A stretch of DNA of 64,000 nucleotides, from positions 28,779,746-28,843,745 of the forward strand of contig JAJEKV010000006.1 in the NCBI GenBank assembly GCA_021234155.1, read 5' to 3'. A program made the position numbers and the translations under genes. The notes below the pieces were generated by a model, which saw nothing but the letters and a program-made list of their open reading frames with translations, did not search any database and was not told the DNA's origin. Shown here piece by piece: positions 21,712 through 32,724 of the stretch. Numbering within the stretch: position 1 is the first letter of the stretch; each line of letters opens with the position of its first letter. The DNA comes from Isoetes taiwanensis (taxonomy: Eukaryota; Streptophyta; Lycopodiopsida; Isoetales; Isoetaceae).

Positions 21712-23350
21712 TGTGACGTTCCAGGGGAATATACGCTATAAATACGTATATTCCTGGACCCGTCACTATACAAGTCTATCTTCATAGCCTTGTATACCAT
21801 AGATTGTGGCACTAGGGGGCATGACTAAGTTATTCATATAACTTAGCCAACCTTAGGTTAAGACCATTTTCCACGTGGCCTTAACCTATTGGGCACCCGC
21901 CACACGGTCTTACCCTATTGGAGCCACGTGGCATAACATGTGAACCCTAACCTATAAAGGCCTAAACCCTAACCCTAGGCCTCTTTTCTGGCTCCAACAG
22001 TCTGGGAACCTTCTTCGCGCTCGAAACTCCGTTTCGAGAATCATCTGCTGTGGCATAGCCTAGCACAGCAGCCCCCGGAGCGTGAGCGCATCAGCAGGAG
22101 TGGGAGCTACCTCGAACACTTCGAAGACTATGGAGACGCCAGGATTGGGAGGGAGTGCTTCAGGAGCAGGTATGTAGAGTAGTAGTCATAGTAGTTCATC
22201 TGGAATTAACATTCCAGATGAGTTAGTATCTTGTATCTAGGGTAGAGCCATCCTAGAACCCATATTCAACATCTTGAACCCTAATCAAGGAACCCTAACC
22301 ATTAGTTAGTTGTATGATTAGGTTAAGATGTTCTTCTTATGATTATTCTCATGATGTGATGATTATGTGATGATGGTTGATCATGTTTGCTCCTCTTGTA
22401 TTGGGAAGGGGGGTAGAGACCTAGAGCCATATGTAGTATGCTCCTAGAGTAGATCCCTTAGTTCCTATTAGTTGCGGCCTGTGCATAGGGGCCCACCAGG
22501 CTATTGAGGCTATGATATGACTCAGCACCATATAACGGGGCTAGAGGGAAAGTGGAGGGAGGATCCCTGCCGAGTGGGGGCTTCGGGGGATCCCCATAGT
22601 GGGCTAGGCTTATGGTCGGTCACCCGTGTGGGCCGAGCATGGGTCCGACACCTCTGGGGCAATGGTGTTGCCTCGCCTCTCGAGAGCTGCAAGTGTTGGC
22701 TTGGCTCGTTTTGGGGTTCGGGTCAGTGCAATCGTGTGTCGCCACGATTCTCTAGCCGCCCACCGGCACCTCTAGATCCCTGGAAAGGGAGATGCAACCC
22801 TTCTTCGCCTCATCGGACGAGGGAGATGCAACCGAGTAGTCCCAGATGGGTGATGCCATGGGATTGCGTGATCAGGAAGGCTAGAGTCCTGTCGAGCCCG
22901 ATCTAGCCCATTTGCAAAGTATGCACAGAGGGGGCGGATGGAGTGGTCAACCCTAGCCATTGTCTTATGCCAGCCCTACCGCCATTGTTATGAATCGGTT
23001 CCGCTCTATCTTGAGGCCTAACCGGTCCAGGTCATCCTCCTTACGAGTCGAGCCATGGGTAGGAGCTCTTATGTTTTATGGTTTATGATTATCTTCTTTG
23101 CTCTTATGGATATGTGATGGACTACCCTTGAGGTAGTATGTTGTATTGTTATTGCTAGTTACGACGTTGTTTATGCTTCCGCGTGATAGGAGCCCATAGG
23201 GGAAGGGCGCGCAAGACACCTTCGTGTCCCCTGCCCGCACTAGGATTCTCTCAGAGTGTGGGTTAGACGGAGGGCCCATGCGGTTGATGGACCGGATGGG
23301 GATTTCTGCCGAGTGTACGGTGCACCGTGATATTTAGCGAGGGCGTCACA
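21712..23350 (+). mobile_element. 5' LTR of the H3-carrying chromovirus
   Basis: It starts TGTGACGTTCCAGG and ends GGGCGTCACA, with the terminal inverted repeat TGTGACG/CGTCACA. It pairs with 33610-35227. The copies align along their length with numerous 1-3 bp indels, many where one has CAG, CTG or CCG and the other CG. It is a diverged relative of the LTR at 1122-2690. Confidence 0.9.
21923..21959 (+). promoter_or_regulatory. LTR core promoter: G-box, TATA box and telo-box region
   Basis: GCCACGTGGC (palindromic G-box, 21923-21932) precedes TATAAAG (21953-21959). CCTAAACCCTAACCCTAGG follows at once, a telo-box-like motif common just downstream of TATA in plant promoters. The same order recurs in the 3' LTR, with TATAAAG at 33840-33846 and a damaged G-box (GCCCGTGGC). 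Assignment is from motif order only. Confidence 0.55.
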
Positions 23351-23351
23351 A

Positions 23352-23362
23352 TGGTATCGAGC
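23352..23362 (+). promoter_or_regulatory. Primer-binding site, tRNA-Met type, one base short
   Basis: TGGTATCGAGC lies one base after the LTR end. The expected tRNA-Met site is TGGTATCAGAGC, so one A of CAG is missing. This could weaken priming, or be a sequence error of the CAG-to-CG type seen elsewhere in these elements. 23363-24308 is leader with no clear gene. Confidence 0.8.
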
Positions 23363-24308
23363 AATGTTCTTGGTTGACCAAGAGCTAGCACCCGACCATA
23401 TCCCCTAATAGGTAGTCTAATTGGCCTAGCTAATGAATGGAATGAGAATTCCGGTCTTGAACATGAAAGGTGGGAAAATTTTTTTCCCATTAGTAGGGTC
23501 GTAATTAGATTAAGTATAGTCTAAGTGGTAGAAATAATATAGTCAAAAGAAACCTTCTAGTAAATTTGAGCTCAAGTTGTTCATGAACCGCACCTTTCAA
23601 GTGAAAAATTGAATGAGAAATCGCTCAAAATAAAGCTTGAAAGAAATGGTGAAATGACCACTACTTGGCCCAAAAGGAATTAGGAAATTTTGAGAAATAG
23701 TTAAGTAATTAGGGAAAGTACCTTAATTAATAACCCATAGTTATAATAAAATTTACTCTTTAAGAAAAAGTAGCTATTAAACCTATAGAAGCACCTCTAC
23801 TCCCTAGAAGTTCTAAATGGTAGCTTGAACCTCTCCTTTACCCTTGTAAAAGGCTTAATTATAAGCTAATCTCGAAGCTGCCATAAGAGCCGCCCAACGC
23901 AACGAACAGCCGACGAGATCGATCCAAAGGAGCCGTGGAGATAGAGGCAAGATTGCTCGAAGAGGCCACCATCAAGGAAGCCAAGCTGTGGGGAGGACCA
24001 AACAAGTACCAAGGAAGGTTGGAAGCTCCAGCTTGCACCGGAACGTTTGAAGCACTCATATTGGGCATGCAACAAGCAAATTCTTGAGGCCCGGGCGACT
24101 TAGGCCATAATGCACCTAACTTAGCCACTCAAGCTCTTCGATTTAATCGCTTCACCTCGTGGAGGAGCAACGACTTAGCACTTCAGGTGAATAATCGCAA
24201 GGCTCGGGGGAAATTGAGATCGTGGCATCTGTTTCTGGCAGAGGAAGAGCAAGTAGCGAGAGAAACCTCGGCAACAGGAGCAACCCCAGCAACAGAGAGA
24301 GCAGGTGA

Positions 24309-25169
24309 AGAGCAAGTAGCAAGAGCAACTTCGACAGTAGGAGCAACCGCAACACCAGGAAGAATAGGGAGCAAAGAAGCAAAAGGGAGAAACCTCGCAA
24401 TACGAAAGCAACCCCAAACAGAGGGAACAAAGAAGAAGGGGAGCGAGCAATCAATGCGGAAGAAAAGGAAGGAAGAGACGCAGGCAAGGAGAGAAGGACG
24501 AAGAGAAGAAACGACAAGCCTCGCCGGACCGTCGTCATAGAAGAGCCTCGCGAAGAGGAGGAGGTGGAGGAAGAAGGAGACGGTGAGGAGGAGGAGCAGC
24601 AGGACCCCGACGCGAGACCACCTTACCCTAAGTGGCCGGAGCCACCGAAGGTGGTCAAAAAGCAGAAGGTGGGAGAACGGGAATTCATGCTCCGCCAGGA
24701 TCGTGAATTCATGCGCAAGATGACGGCTTACCAAGAGTACCTCCGTCGCTGGACGAGGTACAACGACTGGTACTGCCGACAGGAAGTGCAGAGGGCCGTC
24801 GAGGGCGGCAGGCCGAAGAAAAATCAGCCTAAGCCACCCCCACCTAGACCGGAAAAACCCAAAAGGGTTCACCACGGGCCAAATAGTCCGCACGCCCGGG
24901 TGTTTAGGGAGATCAAGCACTTCCAAATGTGCACAAATCTCCTCATAAGGAAGGCGCCCTTCGAGCGTCTCCTTAGGGAAATCATGCAGGAGTTCCGGAC
25001 CGATTATAGGGTTACCCCTCTAATGACCCGGGCCCTGCAAGAGGCCGCTGAAGCAGAGCTGGTGCAGCTCTTTGAGGAAGGGAATCTCTGTGCCATCCAT
25101 GCTAAGAGAGTCACCCTTATGCCGAAGGACATTCACTTAGCACGGAGGATTCGCAGCGAGAGGCCCTAG
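24309..25169 (+). CDS. Histone H3-like ORF inside the chromovirus
   Basis: The frame is open from 24309 to TAG at 25167-25169. The first ATG in frame is 24687, giving 160 residues (canonical H3 has 135). From 24900 the sequence matches the H3 histone fold without gaps: [72 protein letters not shown]. By hand against canonical H3 about two thirds of 88 positions are identical. All helices and both loops keep their length, and no centromeric-H3 loop-1 insertion is present. The N-terminal tail is unlike H3: no ARTKQT or ARKS motifs, but an aromatic, basic and Pro-rich tail ([30 protein letters not shown]). Upstream in the same frame is a Lys/Arg then Glu-rich region that would extend the tail if a non-ATG start or spliced leader is used. 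No stop or frameshift interrupts the fold. Role is inference: a nucleosomal H3 variant made by the element. Confidence 0.85.
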   Translation, partial: RASSKSNFDSRSNRNTRKNREQRSKREKPRNTKATPNRGNKEEGERAINAEEKEGRDAGKERRTKRRNDKPRRTVVIEEPREEEEVEEEGDGEEEEQQDPDARPPYPKWPEPPKVVKKQKVGEREFMLRQDREFMRKMTAYQEYLRRWTRYNDWYCRQEVQRAVEGGRPKKNQPKPPPPRPEKPKRVHHGPNSPHARVFREIKHFQMCTNLLIRKAPFERLLREIMQEFRTDYRVTPLMTRALQEAAEAELVQLFEEGNLCAIHAKRVTLMPKDIHLARRIRSERP

Positions 25170-25396
25170 AGCCTCAATTTTGAAATTTTGTTGGGAAGTT
25201 AAGTTTTATTGTAATCGTGTTTTTCCCTATTAATATAAAAGTTGTTTTCCTCTGTAAGTAGAAAAATTTTGGATGCTTGAAATCTAGGAAATTAAACCCA
25301 ATTGTAGTAGAATTCTTTACATCATGCTTAGGAATACCCTAGAAATCATGTCTACAACGAAATTTTGACAAAAAATCATCGAAAAAGCAAAAAAAT
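25170..25396 (+). other. Possible 3' untranslated region of the H3-like ORF
   Basis: AT-rich, with AATATAAAAG and TTGTAATCG phrases suited to plant polyadenylation. No coding potential seen. The ORF may therefore have its own 3' end rather than being read through to pol. Confidence 0.35.
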
Positions 25397-25680
25397 TGGG
25401 GCAACCGGGTGAGACCGCGCCAATGGCCTCTGCGTCCGCGACGCGGGCGCGTTTCGCGCGGATTCACCCGGGTGCACCAAAAATTCGCTTTTAGGTGTCA
25501 GTTTTGCTCAAAATAAGTTGCTAGTTAGGCTAGAATTGATCCAATTAGTCATGTTAGCATCTTCAAACTCCCAAAAATGGCCAAAAATGGCTCCAAAATA
25601 GGCCAACCGGGTGAGACCGCGCCAAACGCGTCTGCGTTCGCGACGCGGAGGCCATCCGCGCGGATTCACCCGGTTTGCCC
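25397..25680. repeat. Two GC-rich near-palindromic modules
   Basis: Modules at about 25402-25475 and 25607-25672 each begin CCGGGTGAGACCGCGCC and end GCGCGGATTCACCCGG, so their ends are inverted repeats differing at two bases. The centres are CpG-dense. A partial third module (GGCCATCCGCTAGCGGATTCACC) lies at about 27629. These stand out from AT-rich surroundings. Function unknown. Confidence 0.65.
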
Positions 25681-25692
25681 ATATCTATCTAC

Positions 25693-26800
25693 TCTATATA
25701 TGTTCTTATGTTTGTCGCGCTTATCCGACCGTCCGTTCGAGATCCGACGGCTCACGTGGCTTTGGGACGTATCCTACGGCCGAGATGGCCTGGGAGTTTA
25801 CATATAATATGTGTACCGCGGTCCTATGGTCCAGATTGATCTGATCCTGACCGTCGGTCCGAGATCCGACGGCTCACGTAGCTTGGGGACACATCCTACG
25901 GTCCACGTGGCTTTGGGAATTATATGTAATAGATCCTACGGCTCATATTGCTTTTATATGGTGAGATCTTGATCGTTGATCGAGTCTAAGATCCTAAGGC
26001 TCATATTGAATGCTCGTTCCTTAAGGAAAGGCTTTTAAAATTTTCTATGTTATTGGGGGGATTCGAACCCTAGTCCTCAACCCCCCAAACCCCCCCACTC
26101 TAACCACTAGATCAAGCATTAATTCTATGAAAACTTTATGTCTCAAATACACTTAAGGGTAATGTTGTAATTAGGATAAAATAGACTATAATATTCTAGG
26201 ATGTTTTGAAAGTTTCAAAATGTTCCAGAAAGTTCTAAAATGTCCTAGAAATTTCCAAAATGTAAGGGAATCCAAGAGAATTAAAGGGAATATAAGGAAA
26301 TCTCATAAATTGTAAGAGAATCTAGGAAAATATACAAGTCTAACGGTATCTCTTAAAATCTAATTGAATCTGAGGGAATTTTCATAATATCTAAGGGAAT
26401 CTAAGAAAATCTTGATGAAATCTTAGAGTTTTTTTTAAGATTTTGCAAAGAGCGACAATAAAATGTTCTAAAATGTTTCATAATAAAGGTGTACAATATA
26501 AATCTTGAAAAAAAAATATTCTAGATGCGCAGGGCAAGCGCCTCAGTCTAAAAATAGAAAATGTTTTAAAAATATTGCACAGATCCAAAATAGATTATTT
26601 TAGAAGGTTTTAAATGCTCATGGGTAAGCACCTCAATCAAAATAGAAAATTCTAAGAGAATCTAGGAGAATCTAAGAGAATCTCAGTAGAATCGTTGGTT
26701 ATCTAGAGCACTATAGGGCCTTACACCGTAAGAACATGCTAAAACTGGAACAATGCGTCGTAGGACGTATTAATTTTCTTGTATATGTATATATATATGA
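25693..26800. repeat. Degenerate G-box/TCTAGAA repeat element, copy 2
   Basis: Same arrangement as 16137-17535: start TATATATGTTCTTATG, GGCTCACGTGGC repeats, tRNA-like module, then TTCTAGGATG/GAATCTAAGG array, and end near TTTTCTTGTATATGTATATA. It lies between the H3-like ORF and pol of the chromovirus. It may have inserted there or be part of the element. Confidence 0.72.
26050..26122 (-). repeat. tRNA-derived (SINE-like) module, copy 2
   Basis: The minus strand has box-A-like GATCTAGTGGTTAGAGTGGG and, after a G-run, box-B GGTTCGAATCCCCC, a perfect match to the GGTTCGANTCC consensus. The rest of a tRNA (acceptor stem, CCA) is absent, so this is not a functional tRNA gene. Confidence 0.58.
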
Positions 26801-27468
26801 AACATATGAATATGTTTGGTTTTAAGGTATGGTGCCATGTTGAACCTGTATACAGCAGTAAATATTTGCAGTTACTTGAAATGTTTAAAACAATAAGAAC
26901 ATATGGAGGTAGCATGCTGGTTGTAGTTCTACATAGGTTATGGTAATTATACAAATGGCATTTATTCCTTTGAAAGCATGAGCTGTATGAATTACTGCAC
27001 TATTTAGCACAGTCAAGTTAGTACAGTATATGAGGGATGTGCATTATAAAGTTAGTAGTGCAGTATGGAACTTTCCTTAACAGGTTAATCAAGTAAATTG
27101 AGTAAGTTGGATAGGTTGATCAAACATATCATGGACATTAGGGATGGAAATGTCAACATACTTTTCTGGAACGCATTTACTATTGTATGGGCCCTATGAC
27201 TTGACCAATGCTTAGTGAATGGCTTGTAGCTAGATATTGGATGAAATGACAACATTAAACGTGTCCTTATATCAAGGAACTTAGGGACACCATACTTATC
27301 AATGAAAGGTGAACATGATAATGGAAATGGGTGGTTGAGAATGATATTTAACAGTCTCCTTGTATGAAAAACAGGAACTGATAAATCCGACCAGGTCACA
27401 GGTTATCCTGGACTGGTTTTGGATGTCTGGACTTGGATTGAGTCTTCGGGACAAGGTTCAAGACTAGG
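26801..27468. other. Spacer within the chromovirus, nothing recognised
   Basis: AT-rich, with one minus-strand open frame at 27085-27399 that has no known motif. Confidence 0.5.
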
Positions 27469-27572
<104 letters not shown>

Positions 27573-27619
27573 AAGTCAAAAGTGAGATCGAGACTAAACG
27601 CTAGCGTCTAAGGTTCATG

Positions 27620-27905
27620 ATTTAAGAGAGGCCATCCGCTAGCGGATTCACCCCGGTTTGCCCATATATATATGTATAGTAGTATATATATATCCGGGGT
27701 TCTTGGCCTTCGACCCGATTTCATACGTTTTTTGTCCAAAAATGCATTGAAAGGTTCTTAGTGCACATGCTAGCCTCTTGCCATGCATTCTAGTGTCTTG
27801 TAGCACCCGTTCTAGCTTTTCAATCTATTTTGAACATCATCTTAAAAGAATTCCCATGTGGAATTGAACCTCCCAACCCCCCCGTGCCAACCACTGAAGG
27901 CGGGC
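27620..27905 (-). repeat. Partial GC-rich module plus third tRNA-like module
   Basis: At 27629-27665 a piece of the GC-rich module recurs, followed by TTTGCCCATAT as at 25675. At about 27855-27900 the minus strand reads TTCAGTGGTTGGCACGGG, a G-run and GGTTCAATTCC, again box A and box B. Diverged from the copies at 16617 and 26050. Confidence 0.5.
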
Positions 27906-28499
27906 ATCGTCTATGTTTGAAATATAATCCTTAATTATATTTAAGCTTTAATAATGTTAGATAATATTAATGGCCAAGCCTTAGACTTAGAACCAAGATC
28001 CTTAAGTTAGATAGAGACAAAGATGTGATTCATCTCAAATTTTAGTTGTCGCTCTTATCTTGCTAAGTGTCTTCTTGTCTACATACAGGTAGTATAATTA
28101 AACTTTTTTTTCTTAGAAACCCAGCTAGTTGCCAAGGCCTTAGAAATTGTTGTCACACGTTGGTATGATACACCAACACATGTTATAGGTGCACTATCAT
28201 CAAGTGTCTTCAGCCATGCCTTGTATCATAGATAATTGTCTAGGAATTCATTCTATCTAGGTAATTCAGTCTAGCACACCAAGTACACCCAGTGAATGAG
28301 TCTCCTTCTACCACCCCATAACAGTAAATAAGTATCTTCCTCAGTGTCTAGTGAAGTGCCAAATGCCAAGTGGGTCATTTGAGGTAGAATGGATAAAGGT
28401 ATAAAAACAGGGATTGTAGAGTAAGTAGACATAAGTAATTCTTCTTGTGATAGTATTAGTTGCCTTGTGCACTTTAGGGCAGTAAAATAGGTCAGGAAA

Positions 28500-30630
28500 A
28501 CCTTCGTTCCGGATCCTCGAGCCTCGACAGTGGAGACACTGGACAACATCAACAAATTGAAAGCAGAGGGCAAATTTATGGAGGAAACTTCAGCAAATCA
28601 AAGGCCAAGAGGGTGTACAAGGAAGCCCGAACACGAAGAATAAAGGGGAGCCTATAGGAAGGATGATTGCGACATCAAGGATAGACACAAGACTTGCCAA
28701 GAGGGCTATGCAACAGCCAATGGGCATCATGGCACTTACAAAATTGATCACATTAGGGGAGGAACATCTCCTAGTCAAGGATATTCTCCAAGTGCCATAT
28801 TGTCTCGAGGAACGGCCCCACATCGATGACTAATGTCACAACTATGCCACCAACAAGTAGACGACTTCATCGACTTATGACATCAAGAGCTCTGAAGGAT
28901 GAGACTGAACATACCTCCTAGGAAGGGCAACTATAGCAGATATAGAGGCCATAGTAGTATCAGATTCAGACTTCAAGCAAACATGCTTCGGCTAAGGAGG
29001 TATTACAAGCCAGCAAGGGTGGGCTCCTCAGAAATAGGAATATGGCGAGACTGCAACAAACTCCTTCCTCATCAGCCCCGATACTTCAGAGCAGCTGCAT
29101 CAACCTCGACAGCACCATCTCAAGATCACGACAATCTTCTACCTTAGAGATTGGAGGTCGAACACCATCAAGAAGAGGCATCATGGGGGACCAAATACCA
29201 GCATTATTAATTGATCAGTCAAGATTAGTCCCTGCAGATGGATGCACATAAACTCCTCTCAGCAAGAGAAGTTGCACAGTTAGAAGTGGTAAAGCACTCG
29301 ACATTGTCTTCAGCCTTATAACATCAGCGTGTGGCCGCCAGGATGAAGAATCAAATCGACAAGCTCAACACAACAATATCAATAACCTTCAAGGCAGATG
29401 AGTTAAACACGAAAGATTCTACGCAGTGGTGAACATTATCTTCAAGCTCTTGGGATGCCACACCGAGCGTTATGTTATCTACATCAGCAAGTCCACTAAG
29501 AGGGATAATGTAATGAAGGTAATCAGCATCAACATTAAGGACGATCAGAGTCAGAATATGTTCGACAAAAGAAGCAGGGCACACGAATGATTATACAACA
29601 ACTCCAAGGATACCAGATTCTTTTCAACAAATTATGGATCATCGCCTTGCTACTCCAACGACTAATCACAGCACCAGCTTTAAGCAAGCTAGGGGACCTA
29701 TCAGATAGTTGAGTTTCTTAGAATTATGGGTGATAACATCCATGATGGGATTGGGTCGGAATTTCGAGTAGATTTTTTTGTTATTTCTTTTAGAAGGGAT
29801 GTACCCAAGATTTGAGCAAAGCTTCAAGGATTGGGAAGAAAATATATGGAGTACAACAATTGTATACATTGCTGGCAGATATCCAACATATTGGAACCTC
29901 TTCGTGAGCTTGATCACCTCGCTAAGAAGGATTCAATAATAGGATAACCGTCGACCATGTATATGACGAGTACTTCCGCAGCATAAGGAATAATCCGACC
30001 AAGTGAAGGGAAGCAATCTAATAAGTCCGGCCAACTTCTTAGATGGCATCAACTCAAAGGTGGGACTATTTCAAGAGGGCAATAAGTAAGAAAGGGGAGA
30101 TCCTAGAGTATAGATTAGATCTAAAACAAGAATAATTATCTAATCATATAGTTTTCTATGTGTGCCCAAAAGTAATGTCATGCCGACTAAACTTATGGCC
30201 ATAGGATTTATGTAAGTAGTTCTTTAACTTGTAAATTTTGCACCTCCTAGATGACGGACATCTTTAAGAGCAAGACTCTTAAGTCCAAATCTAGGCCAGT
30301 AGTTAAGGCAAGGAGTAATTAGCAGCACCAATGGAACAAGAGTCAAGTTCGACATCAACCTTAAGCGAAGCAAAGTAGAGCATCGGCACTAACTTAAGTA
30401 CATTGGCAATTATGACCTCATAATAAGCATGCAATATTAAAGCTGGCTAAGGCAATAATTGATTATCATAAGCAAGAGATACTTATCCCAGCACCAAAGG
30501 GCAAGTACCTTATAATTTAAGTAAGTAATTCCAATCGTGCAACGCGTGTCAGTAAGGCAATTACTTAAGTGCATCATGAGGAATGAGGTCATACATAAGC
30601 TACAAGTTGTCGACTCCGACCGCAATAGTA
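28500..30630 (+). pseudogene. Degraded gag/protease region of the chromovirus
   Basis: Placed here because it lies between the H3-like ORF and RT of the same element. Many short frames and stops, with no motif that I can assign firmly. I do not see an intact zinc knuckle or the protease D(T/S)G. Confidence 0.3.
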
Positions 30631-30639
30631 AGAAGGAAG

Positions 30640-31400
30640 ATGCTACTTCGAAACAGTGCCTCGGCCAATTTCTAAGATAATCAAGAAGTCCCATGATATA
30701 CCTCCAGATGAAATTTGAGAGCTTTTGCTCTATAGAAGCATAGAATCTGAAATCACTCTTGCACTTGGGAGGCGTGAGCCGATCAACAAGGCTCTTTATA
30801 GAATCAAGACTTCCGAAGCTAGCGAGCTCAAGAAGCACTTGTAGGAGTTGATCGACTTGGAGATCCTTTCGGCCAAGATGGAAGTCTAAAGATGTATATC
30901 AACCATGGGAAGCTCAACAAGCAACGACATAATGGATCAGCCCCAAGAAGCAAGATTCTTCTGCGAAATCGACTTAAGCTCTCGAGCAATCGGCAAATAA
31001 GGATAAAGGGGAAGATAATTATAAGACTCCTTCAGAACACGGTATGGGCACTATGACTTCATAGTAATGCCCCTAAGTCTATGGAATGCTCCACCAATTT
31101 GTATGCATTTGAGGAACGACATCTTCGAAGATTCTTTGGATGATTTCTTCATCAATTCTCTTCGACGACATCGTGATCTACAACAAATCAATGGAAGAGC
31201 ATGCAGCCGTGGAGATGTTAAGACGTCGCCACTCATTGGCAAGCTTTTGAAGCAGCAATTTGCAATGCCATCTCCACTTCGCAAGTTTAATTCGGCAAGA
31301 AGATAGAAGAAGCCATCTACCCCAACATGGAGTTCAAGCACATAATGGGCTAGTCTTTGCAAGAGTGCAAGGACGGATTAAGAAAGAGAAACCTTCAAAT
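30640..31400 (+). pseudogene. Ty3/gypsy reverse transcriptase (chromovirus), degraded
   Basis: Read through frame changes: KALYRIKTSEASELKKHL corresponds to the conserved PYRM.P.EL.ELK..L motif before RT, followed by ELIDLEILSAK. Then RTRYGHYDFIVMPLSLWNAP matches FRT.YGHYEF.VMPFGL.NAP, and EDSLDDFFIN stands where the catalytic YxDD should follow. The motif order is right. Stops and altered residues, including the missing YxDD, make this copy nonfunctional as read. Confidence 0.75.
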
Positions 31401-31469
31401 ATTTTAAAAAGGAAGGTAATCTCTAATAGCAAAGAACAATTATGCGTACCCAAAGTATAAGAAGTAAGA

Positions 31470-32440
31470 AAAATCTTCCAGGACACGCATAATAGCCCTA
31501 TTTCCGGCCATGCAAAATTTATAAAGGCCTACTTCAAGATTAGAAGTAGCTACGTCTGGCCGGATATGAAGAAGCAGATAATCAGACATATCCAACAATG
31601 TCAGTGCAGCCAGCAGACAAGGGCGGAACAACTTCGAATTCCAGGAATCATCAAGGGCGGTGCCAGACACCAAATGGGAAGTCATCAGCATGGGTTTTAT
31701 AGTTGGCCTCCCAAGGACAACAAGAAGCTTTGAAGCCTTGATGGTTGTGGTATATAGCTTATCAAAAGGGCACATACTTGCCATGCCACACCATAGACAC
31801 CGCCTTGGATCTAGCCGTGTGGTCTACATAAGAGATCTTTTAGGCTGCATGGAAATGCACAGGTCGATCATCACCAAAAGAGATCCGAAGTTCTTTAGCG
31901 ACGTTTAGCAAGACTTCTTCAACACGAGCTGCACCAACTTGTTGATGAGTTTTGCTTATCCTTTGCAGTCAAATCGGCAAAGGGACCGCACCAACACAAT
32001 TTTGGAGAGCACGTTGAGAAACTATGATTGGAACAAGTAATCCAAATGGGCCGAGTACATCCACCTGGTCAATTACATACAATAATATGAAGCAAGAGTC
32101 ATCGAAGATGTCTCCTCCATGATCAGTTACAGTTATCAATGCTTGACCCTAGTTATGTGGCATAATCTAGTGCCCTAGGTGGAAGTTTCTCAACAACGAC
32201 GCGGTAGCTTTTGGTAGAAGTGTGGGAATATCTTCAAACAGCATGGGTACATCTGAAGAGTCTAGCATGGATCTGAAGTTTGGCTCAAGTAAAAGGTTAA
32301 GCAAGGGAAGCTTCGCATCGGCAATTGTAAGAAGCTCGCCCCTAGGTGGGCCGGTCCGTTCAAGATCTTGGAGAAGAGTGGGCTTCCAAGCCTACAAGTT
32401 GGATCTCTCAGCCCACCTTAAGGTCTTCCATGTGAGTTAT
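31470..32440 (+). pseudogene. Ty3/gypsy integrase (chromovirus), degraded
   Basis: The HHCC zinc-binding part is seen in HNSPISGHAKFIKAY... and IIRHIQQCQCSQQTRA. Next, PDTKWEVISMGFIVGLPRTT corresponds to the first catalytic Asp region (here SM.F in place of SMDF), then ALMVVVYSLSKG, RSIITKRDPKFFSDV (second Asp region), and WNKWAEYIHL further on. The C-terminal part GGPVRSRSWRRVGFQAYKLD resembles the GPF.I....AY.L module. Several frame changes break it. Confidence 0.85.
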
Positions 32441-32724
32441 TGAAAAGGCACGATCCTAACCCTGAGGAGGTTTTGGATACTCCAACTTTGTTGGAAATGA
32501 CGGAGGATCAAGTTGAAATTGTGCCTGAATTACTTCTTGATAAGTCATTCAAGAAGACTAGGAGGTCCTAATTCCTCCAGTATTTGGTCAAGTGGAAGCA
32601 CTTGCCCGTGGAAGACGCGACATGGGTATTGAAGCAGGATTTGGAGAAGCAATACCCAGAGTTTAGGAAGGAGTTTGATGGGCGAGTCGTCTCCGATTTG
32701 ATCGACTTGCTGAGGAGAGGTTAG
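32441..32724 (+). pseudogene. Integrase C-terminal chromodomain
   Basis: The frame reads EEVLDTPTLLEMTEDQVE, ...PELLLDK...KKTRRS, one TAA, then FLQYLVKWKHLPVEDATWV and LKQDLEKQYPEF, ending with TAG at 32722-32724. The QYLVKWK.L....TWV core with flanking acidic residues is the chromodomain of plant chromoviruses, which targets integration to heterochromatin marked on histone H3 tails. The TAA sits in a conserved position and is the only break. It is notable beside the H3-like ORF of the same element. Confidence 0.88.

Noticed and set aside
21953-21985. CCTAAACCCTAACCCTAGG resembling plant telomere repeat
   Set aside because: Only about two units, found at the same place in both LTRs just after a TATA box; it fits a promoter telo-box, not an interstitial telomere.
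24183-24926. A 247-residue minus-strand ORF over the H3-like gene
   Set aside because: Leu/Ser/Phe-rich low complexity, an antisense shadow of the purine-rich plus strand; no motif.
24900-25169. Centromeric H3 (CENH3)
   Set aside because: No longer loop 1 and the MPKDI..ARRIR.ER segment matches canonical H3, not the divergent C-terminus of CENH3.
26050-26122. Functional tRNA gene
   Set aside because: Box A and B are present but no acceptor stem, anticodon arm or complete cloverleaf can be formed; treated as a SINE-like relic.
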